Positions 6,678 through 11,125 of a stretch of 11,125 nucleotides of DNA are shown piece after piece. The notes beneath the pieces were generated by a model, which saw nothing but the letters and a program-made list of their open reading frames with translations, had not been told where the DNA came from and did not search any database. The first letter of the stretch is position 1. Every line of letters starts with the position of its first letter. This stretch comes from Bacteroidales bacterium (GTDB lineage: Bacteria > Bacteroidota > Bacteroidia > Bacteroidales > JAADGE01): NCBI GenBank assembly GCA_029932445.1, contig JAOZQB010000090.1, positions 1 to 11,125 of the forward strand, in the 5' to 3' direction. The translations under genes and the position numbers were made by a program.

Positions 6678-8804
6678 ATGAGATACTCGGCAATCGTTTT
6701 GGTTATATTATTTGGTATATTTTCCGTGAAACCTATTAAAGCTCAAAGCAGCTATTTTCATTATCCCGAAACAAAAAAAGATTCAGTTGTTGACGATTAT
6801 TTCGGAACAAAAGTTGCCGATCCCTATCGATGGCTGGAAGATGATAATTCGGATGAAACGAAAGCATGGGTGAAAGCCGAAAATAAATTCACTTTTGCTT
6901 ATTTAGATAAAATTCTCTTCAGAGATTCAATCAGAAACAGATTAAAAGAAATTGTTAAGTATGAAAGGTATGATATCCCCGTGAAAGAAGGTGATTATTA
7001 TTATTTCTATAAAAATAACGGATTACAAAATCAGTGGGTTTTATACAGAACAAAAGAAATAGGCAACGGTGAAGAAATATTTATTGACCCGAATACATTT
7101 TCAAAAGACGGTACTGTTTCAATGAGCGAAGAAAGTTTTTCAAAAGACGGCTCATTAATAGCCTATCAAATTTCGGAAAAAGGATCAGATTGGAGAAAAA
7201 TTGTCGTTATTGATACTAAAACGAAGACTCAAATCGGAGATACTTTATTTGATATATTTGACAGCCGAATTTCGTGGACAGGTAACAGCGGTTTTTTTTA
7301 CAGTACTTTTGACAGACCGGAAGACGGAAGCAGATTATCTGTTTTAAAACAAAATGATAAATTATTTTTTCATAAAGCTGGAGATTCACAAAAAAACGAT
7401 GCATTAATTTTTGACGGAAATAAACATAAGATACGATATATAAGAGCTTACGTAACAGAAGATGAACGCTTTCTTTACTTTAAAGCAGCTGAAAGCACAA
7501 GTGGTAACGGATTATATATTAAAGATTTATCAAAAGATAACAGCAAGATCGATACTATCGTAAAATCGTTTGATAATAAAATAGATATCATTGATAATCA
7601 AGGTTCCGAATTATTCATAAGTACAAATTATAAAGCACCCAACAATCGTTTAATTAAAGTAGATGCATCGGCTCCGCAACCTGAAAATTGGAAAGATGTA
7701 ATTCCGGAATCTAAGGATGTGACATTATTTACTAAAGGAGGGCAATATTTTTTTGCCGCACGAATGGTTAATGTAAAATCACAAATTATTCAATACGATT
7801 ATAACGGTAATATCATAAGAGAAGTTGTGTTGCCTGCAATCGGTACAACTAAAAATTTTAAAGCAAAAAAAGATGTAAAAATTTTGTATTATACATTTAC
7901 GTCTTTTACTTATCCCGCAACAATCTTTAAATATAATATTGAAACCGGTATGTCGGAATTATACTGGAAACCCAATATCTCTTTTAACCCTGAAGATTAC
8001 ATAACCAAACAAGTTTTTTATGAAAGTAAGGACGGAACAATAGTACCGATGTTTATTGTTCATAAAAAGGAGATGAAATTAAACGGAAAAAATCCGACTT
8101 ATTTATACGGATACGGAGGATTTAACAGAAGTTTAAACCCAATGTTTTATCTTGAAAATTTACTTTGGTTGGAAAACGGAGGAATTTATGTGCATACAAA
8201 TTTAAGAGGCGGTGGTGAATATGGTGCTGAATGGCATAAAGCAGGAACAAAAATGCATAAGCAAAATGTATTTGATGATTATATTGCTGCTGCCGAATAT
8301 CTGATTAAAGAAAAATATACATCAAGTGATTATTTGGCACTTTCAGGAACTTCAAACGGCGGTTTATTGATCGGAGCAGTAATGACACAACGTCCGGATT
8401 TGGCAAAAGTTGCACTTCCGACTGTCGGTGTTACGGATATGTTAAGATATCAGAAGTTTACATCCGGGGCAGGATGGGCTCGTGAATACGGAACTTCTGA
8501 TGATTCGGAAGAAATGTTTAAGTATCTTTTGGCTTATTCACCGCTTCATTCAATAAAAGAAAGCGTAAATTATCCGGCAACTTTAATTGCAACAGCTGAT
8601 CATGATAACAGAGTCGTACCGGCGCATTCATTTAAATTTGCGGCAACATTACAAGCAAAAACAATCGGTCATAATCCTATTTTAATAAGGATTGAAACAA
8701 ATGCAGGACACGGAGGCGGAACACCCGTTTCTAAAATAATTGAACAAGTAACGGACAGATTTGCATTTATATGGTATAATATGGGAATTAATCCGTTTGA
8801 ATAA
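6678..8804 (+). CDS. Prolyl oligopeptidase (family S9A), soluble secreted form
   Basis: The 708-residue protein is a paralogue of the preceding gene with the same architecture: propeller domain from about residue 28 to 430 (again YFGTKVADPYRWLED) and C-terminal alpha/beta hydrolase domain. Its signal peptide differs: MRYSAIVLVILFGIFSVKPIKA followed by QSS, with no lipobox, so signal peptidase I should release a soluble periplasmic or further secreted enzyme, with cleavage near Ala22. The triad Ser559 (GTSNGG), Asp643 (ADHDNRV) and His678 (NAGHGGG) is present, as are the Trp in GAGWAREYG and Arg645. Two positions beside catalytic residues differ from the usual family pattern: Thr before the nucleophile where Gly is standard, and Asn after the catalytic Asp where Asp is standard. 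The gene has its own leader of 180 nt behind a strong terminator; no clean promoter box was found (a TAAATTTA near-match lies at 6629-6636). A terminator follows at 8833-8868. Confidence 0.95.
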   Translation: MRYSAIVLVILFGIFSVKPIKAQSSYFHYPETKKDSVVDDYFGTKVADPYRWLEDDNSDETKAWVKAENKFTFAYLDKILFRDSIRNRLKEIVKYERYDIPVKEGDYYYFYKNNGLQNQWVLYRTKEIGNGEEIFIDPNTFSKDGTVSMSEESFSKDGSLIAYQISEKGSDWRKIVVIDTKTKTQIGDTLFDIFDSRISWTGNSGFFYSTFDRPEDGSRLSVLKQNDKLFFHKAGDSQKNDALIFDGNKHKIRYIRAYVTEDERFLYFKAAESTSGNGLYIKDLSKDNSKIDTIVKSFDNKIDIIDNQGSELFISTNYKAPNNRLIKVDASAPQPENWKDVIPESKDVTLFTKGGQYFFAARMVNVKSQIIQYDYNGNIIREVVLPAIGTTKNFKAKKDVKILYYTFTSFTYPATIFKYNIETGMSELYWKPNISFNPEDYITKQVFYESKDGTIVPMFIVHKKEMKLNGKNPTYLYGYGGFNRSLNPMFYLENLLWLENGGIYVHTNLRGGGEYGAEWHKAGTKMHKQNVFDDYIAAAEYLIKEKYTSSDYLALSGTSNGGLLIGAVMTQRPDLAKVALPTVGVTDMLRYQKFTSGAGWAREYGTSDDSEEMFKYLLAYSPLHSIKESVNYPATLIATADHDNRVVPAHSFKFAATLQAKTIGHNPILIRIETNAGHGGGTPVSKIIEQVTDRFAFIWYNMGINPFE

Positions 8805-8832
8805 ACTGATTTAACTTATTAATTAAGAGATT

Positions 8833-8868
8833 AAACCTTACAGATTTTGAAATCTGTCAGGTTTTTTT
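8833..8868 (+). terminator. Intrinsic terminator after the second oligopeptidase gene, abutting the kinase start
   Basis: Arms AAACCT/AGGTTT (8833-8838 and 8859-8864) and ACAGATT/AATCTGT (8840-8846 and 8851-8857) form a 13-bp stem with a single T-C mismatch (8839 and 8858) and a TTGA loop, ending in a run of seven T (8862-8868). It starts 28 nt after the oligopeptidase stop and ends 11 nt before the ATG of the kinase gene. It may therefore also act as a leader attenuator for that gene. Confidence 0.8.
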
Positions 8869-8879
8869 AAAGTAAAAAA

Positions 8880-9518
8880 ATGGATTATAGTTTTATTGTA
8901 ATAGAAGGAAATATAGGCGCAGGAAAAACAACATTGGCAAAAAAAATTGCCGAGGATTATAATGCAAAATTAATTCCCGAAGAGTTTGCCGAAAATCCTT
9001 TTTTGCCGAAATTTTATAAAGATCCTGATAAATATTCTTTCCCGCTTGAATTATCATTTTTAGCCGATCGTTTTCATCAGTTAAACAAAGAAATAAGAAA
9101 CAGAGATTTATTTAAATCCTTTGTAATATCAGATTATTATTTTACGAAATCACTGATTTTTGCTCGAAATACATTGTCTGATGATGAATATGGTTTATAT
9201 CGTCGTATTTTTGATATTACTTATACAAATTTACCGAAACCGGATTTATATGTTTTTTTATATTTGGATATTGAAAAGTTGATTCATAATATTCAACACA
9301 GAGGTCGAGATTATGAAAAAGAGATTCAACCGTCTTATCTTGAAAAAATTCAAAACGGTTATTTTGAGTATATGAAACAGCATCAAACCGAATTTAAGTT
9401 TCTCGTAATTGATACGAATAATATAGATTTTGTAAAAAATCCTGATGATTATAAAAAACTGACCAATCTTATTTTTGAAAAAGATTATGAAGTCGGTATT
9501 AACAGAGTTATTCTTTAG
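8880..9518 (+). CDS. Deoxynucleoside kinase
   Basis: The 212-residue protein belongs to the deoxynucleoside kinase family (dCK/dGK/dAK type), cytosolic salvage enzymes that transfer phosphate from ATP to the 5'-hydroxyl of deoxynucleosides. The P-loop GNIGAGKTT spans residues 10-18. PEEFAENPFLPKFY (33-46) carries the acidic residues expected near the substrate 5'-OH, LSFLADRFHQ (58-67) and SDYYFTKSLIFAR (84-96) are substrate-pocket blocks, PKPDLYVFLYLD (119-130) is a core strand, and HRGRDYEKEI (140-149) is the arginine-containing LID. The length matches stand-alone bacterial members. The preferred nucleoside cannot be decided from sequence alone; a purine (dGuo/dAdo) is as likely as a pyrimidine. 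The start ATG at 8880 follows AAAGTAAAAAA directly after a terminator. The 3' end overlaps the convergent phosphatase gene by 11 nt (9508-9518). Confidence 0.92.
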   Translation: MDYSFIVIEGNIGAGKTTLAKKIAEDYNAKLIPEEFAENPFLPKFYKDPDKYSFPLELSFLADRFHQLNKEIRNRDLFKSFVISDYYFTKSLIFARNTLSDDEYGLYRRIFDITYTNLPKPDLYVFLYLDIEKLIHNIQHRGRDYEKEIQPSYLEKIQNGYFEYMKQHQTEFKFLVIDTNNIDFVKNPDDYKKLTNLIFEKDYEVGINRVIL

Positions 9519-10314
9519 AATTACCCAAATATTTATGAATGATTTCGGCAAATTCATCAAAGACTTTTGAATTTCCTGCAACAATTTCTCGTCCGAAAAT
9601 ATAATTATCACCCTTATTAAAATCACACACTTTTCCGCCGGCTTGTTGAACAATAAATGCTCCTGCCGCAACATCCCAAGGACTTAATCCGAATTCATAA
9701 AAAGCTTCCAATCGACCGCAGGCAACATAAACCAAATCTGTAGCGGCACTTCCTAATCGTCGAATTCCGTGAGAATGTTTCATGAAATATTCCAAACTTT
9801 CCAAAATCGGTTTATTTTCGGAAAAATCATAATACGGAAAACCGGTTGCAACTAAAGAATTTGCTAATTTATCCGTTTCCGTTACATGTATTTCTTTATT
9901 GTTCAAATATGCCGATGAATTTTTCCAAGCATAAAAACACTCATCTTTACCGACTTCATAAACAACACCGATAACAATAGTTTCATTTTCCTGTAATGCA
10001 ATACTGACAGCAAAAGGTTCCAAGCCGTGAATAAAATTAGTTGTTCCGTCAAGCGGATCAACAATCCAATTATACGTTTTTGCCTGTTTGGTTTCGGTTC
10101 CTTCTTCCGTTATAAAACCGGCTTCGGGTAAAATGCTTTTTAATGCATCAACAATAATTTTTTCGGCAGTTTTATCAACATAAGTAACCAAACTGTTCAA
10201 ACTTTTGGTTTCAATATGCTTGGAATTTATTTTACCCTTTTCTTTACGTATAAAACTTCCTGCTTTTTCGGAAATCTCAATAACTTGTTTGCAAATATTT
10301 TCGTAGTCAATCAT
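9508..10314 (-). CDS. Inositol monophosphatase family protein (SuhB-like)
   Basis: The 268-residue protein is a full-length member of the Mg2+-dependent, Li+-sensitive phosphatase family that includes inositol-1-monophosphatase and SuhB. Metal-site motifs are complete: Glu70 and Glu71 in ITEEG, the signature WIVDPLDGTTNFIHG (83-97) with Asp86 and Asp89, and the C-terminal PWDVAAGAFIVQQAGG with Asp214. The RRLGSAATDLVYVACGRLEAF block (from about 185) is also typical. Substrates in this family include inositol phosphate, glycerol 2-phosphate and other sugar or nucleotide phosphates; sequence does not settle which applies here, so no symbol is given. The ATG at 10312-10314 lies 5 nt after the lgt stop on the same strand, so both are almost certainly one transcript. 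The 3' end overlaps the convergent kinase gene by 11 nt. Confidence 0.95.
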   Translation of the reverse strand: MIDYENICKQVIEISEKAGSFIRKEKGKINSKHIETKSLNSLVTYVDKTAEKIIVDALKSILPEAGFITEEGTETKQAKTYNWIVDPLDGTTNFIHGLEPFAVSIALQENETIVIGVVYEVGKDECFYAWKNSSAYLNNKEIHVTETDKLANSLVATGFPYYDFSENKPILESLEYFMKHSHGIRRLGSAATDLVYVACGRLEAFYEFGLSPWDVAAGAFIVQQAGGKVCDFNKGDNYIFGREIVAGNSKVFDEFAEIIHKYLGNSKE

Positions 10315-10319
10315 ATTTT

Positions 10320-11125
10320 TCAGTCAGTTTTACTCTTCTCAATATCAATTGTCTCCGGTACAGCGGAATTACCGTATTTTGCAATAATTTTATCTTTTCT
10401 TTTAAATAAAATAACCAGAACAATAAGACCCGATACAACCATTAATGTAGAAAGAAATTCGGCTTGTGTAAACTTAAACCCGGATATATCGTACAGATTA
10501 TTTACGCGAATATGTTCAATTAAAAAACGTTCGATACCGGCAATAATAAAATAGATTGTAAATAACAAACCCGGTATTTTTATTTTTTTTCTTAAACTGA
10601 ATAAAACAATAAAAGCAATTGTCATTAAAACAGTTTCATAAAAAGGTGTAGGAAAAACAGGTGCTGCTAAAACATGGCAATTTGCCCAAGCACTGCCTTC
10701 GCATCCGGGTATCAAAATACCTTCATTAATAATATTATGCGGATAATTATATGCCCACAACCAATCGGGTAAGAAACTGAGCCAGTGGGGCGGTGCAAAA
10801 GATGCAACATGACCTAATTGATAGGCAGCTGCAGGAATAGCTCCCGGATCGGCAAAAGCTTCGTTGTAAACACCCCAACAACCGTCACCGGAAACTTGGC
10901 AGCCGATTCTTCCTACGGCATAGGCAATAGGCATAACAATTGCTGCTGTATCCGCCAGATGAACAATGCTGATATTATTTTTCTTTGCATACCAAAGGAC
11001 GGCTGCTCCGCCGATAATTAATCCTCCCAGAAATGATAATCCGCTGAAAGACATTAATGAACCAATAGGATCAGCAGAAAATCGATCCCAATTTTCTAAA
11101 TTATCTGCAATTTTAGCACCCAGCA
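10320..11125 (-). CDS. lgt: Prolipoprotein diacylglyceryl transferase, Bacteroidota type (5' end outside window)
   Basis: The frame is open from the right window edge (first full codon 11123-11121) to TGA at 10322-10320, about 267 residues. Lgt moves diacylglycerol from phosphatidylglycerol onto the lipobox cysteine in the inner membrane. The sequence before the internal Met at 11052-11054 (LGAKIADNLENWDRFSADPIGSL) continues the family pattern, so that Met is not the start. Residues below are counted from that internal Met. Seen are HLADTAAIVMPIAYAVGRIGCQ (32-53) with the essential-type Arg49, a VSGDGCWG block in place of the enterobacterial NGE segment, an inserted loop of about 70 residues with NIINEGILIPGCEG, the PTPFYE motif (135-140, equivalent to HPSQLYE), GIERFLIEHIR (173-183, equivalent to RFFIEFFR), and hydrophobic helices at about 5-22, 141-153, 161-172 and 199-217. 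The C-terminal tail is polar. It heads a tight operon with the phosphatase gene. Confidence 0.9.
   Translation of the reverse strand, partial: LGAKIADNLENWDRFSADPIGSLMSFSGLSFLGGLIIGGAAVLWYAKKNNISIVHLADTAAIVMPIAYAVGRIGCQVSGDGCWGVYNEAFADPGAIPAAAYQLGHVASFAPPHWLSFLPDWLWAYNYPHNIINEGILIPGCEGSAWANCHVLAAPVFPTPFYETVLMTIAFIVLFSLRKKIKIPGLLFTIYFIIAGIERFLIEHIRVNNLYDISGFKFTQAEFLSTLMVVSGLIVLVILFKRKDKIIAKYGNSAVPETIDIEKSKTD

Larger units (their letters stand above)
4302..8804 (+). repeat. Tandem duplication of a prolyl oligopeptidase gene
   Basis: The genes at 4302-6434 and 6678-8804 encode proteins that align end to end after their signal peptides with almost no gaps; by eye roughly two thirds of residues are identical, with the catalytic domain more similar than the propeller. 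At the DNA level most stretches are diverged at synonymous sites, but some runs are identical, the longest seen being 35 nt (4422-4456 and 6795-6829). The 243-nt spacer does not resemble the sequence before the first copy. This is an old tandem gene duplication and not a recent repeat. Confidence 0.85.

Noticed and set aside
9258..9674. 138-residue minus-strand frame across the kinase and phosphatase junction
   Set aside because: It lies antisense to the kinase P-loop protein and out of frame with the phosphatase, has low-complexity Ile/Asn/Phe composition and no family resemblance.
10216..10554. 112-residue plus-strand frame over the phosphatase/lgt junction
   Set aside because: It is antisense to two well-supported genes, and its hydrophobic character is what the complement of membrane and low-GC coding sequence gives.
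10320..11054. Met at 11054 as the true start of lgt
   Set aside because: The frame continues upstream with Lgt-like sequence (LENWDRFSADPIGSL) to the window edge, and a start here would remove the N-terminal membrane segments.
1..11125. Mobile elements, CRISPR arrays, tRNA or rRNA genes, phage or defence genes
   Set aside because: No transposase, integrase, regularly spaced repeats, cloverleaf-type sequence or rRNA-like stretch was seen; the only long repeats are the two oligopeptidase genes.

Overview
The window is about 11.1 kb of AT-rich DNA (roughly one third G+C by eye) that looks like ordinary chromosomal backbone of a member of the Bacteroidota. The evidence is the conserved -7 boxes of the TAnnTTTG type, A-rich leaders without Shine-Dalgarno sites, secreted proteins with -SQ or -GSC signal peptide ends, an SHMT with the DISHPAGL variant, and a Lgt with the GRIGCQVSGDG signature. 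I cannot place it to genus. I see no mobile element, CRISPR array, tRNA or rRNA, and no clear sign of transfer.

Layout from left to right. (1) Positions 2-820, plus strand: the C-terminal third of a penicillin-acylase-type Ntn hydrolase, cut by the window edge. (2) Positions 826-1853, minus strand: a 59-residue lipoprotein gene followed by a secreted beta-barrel-like protein. The two are separated by a small stem-loop and sit behind a -7 promoter box at 1885-1892. (3) Positions 2030-2377, plus strand: an MmcQ/YjbR (DUF419) protein. (4) Positions 2481-4264, plus strand: glyA behind its own -7 box, then, 8 nt later, an unrecognised protein with a C-terminal membrane hairpin and a possible Cys2His2 metal site. 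(5) Positions 4302-8804, plus strand: a tandem duplication of prolyl oligopeptidase (family S9A) genes. The first copy is a lipoprotein; the second has an ordinary cleavable signal peptide. A strong terminator lies between them and another follows the second copy. (6) Positions 8880-9518, plus strand: a deoxynucleoside kinase whose start codon lies 11 nt behind that second terminator. (7) Positions 9508-11125, minus strand: a tight two-gene unit of lgt (5' end outside the window) and an inositol-monophosphatase-family gene, which overlaps the kinase tail to tail by 11 nt.

How the genes fit together: most encode housekeeping functions (one-carbon metabolism, nucleoside salvage, lipoprotein maturation, phosphate ester hydrolysis) or envelope peptide breakdown (penicillin-acylase-type amidase, two oligopeptidases). 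Lgt would modify both lipoproteins in the window. I do not see a clearly new multi-gene system. The observations most worth checking are the two-compartment prolyl oligopeptidase pair with active-site differences, the overlooked small lipoprotein next to the barrel gene, the CxxC/HxxxxH membrane protein behind glyA, the terminator abutting the kinase start, and the divergent Lgt signature.
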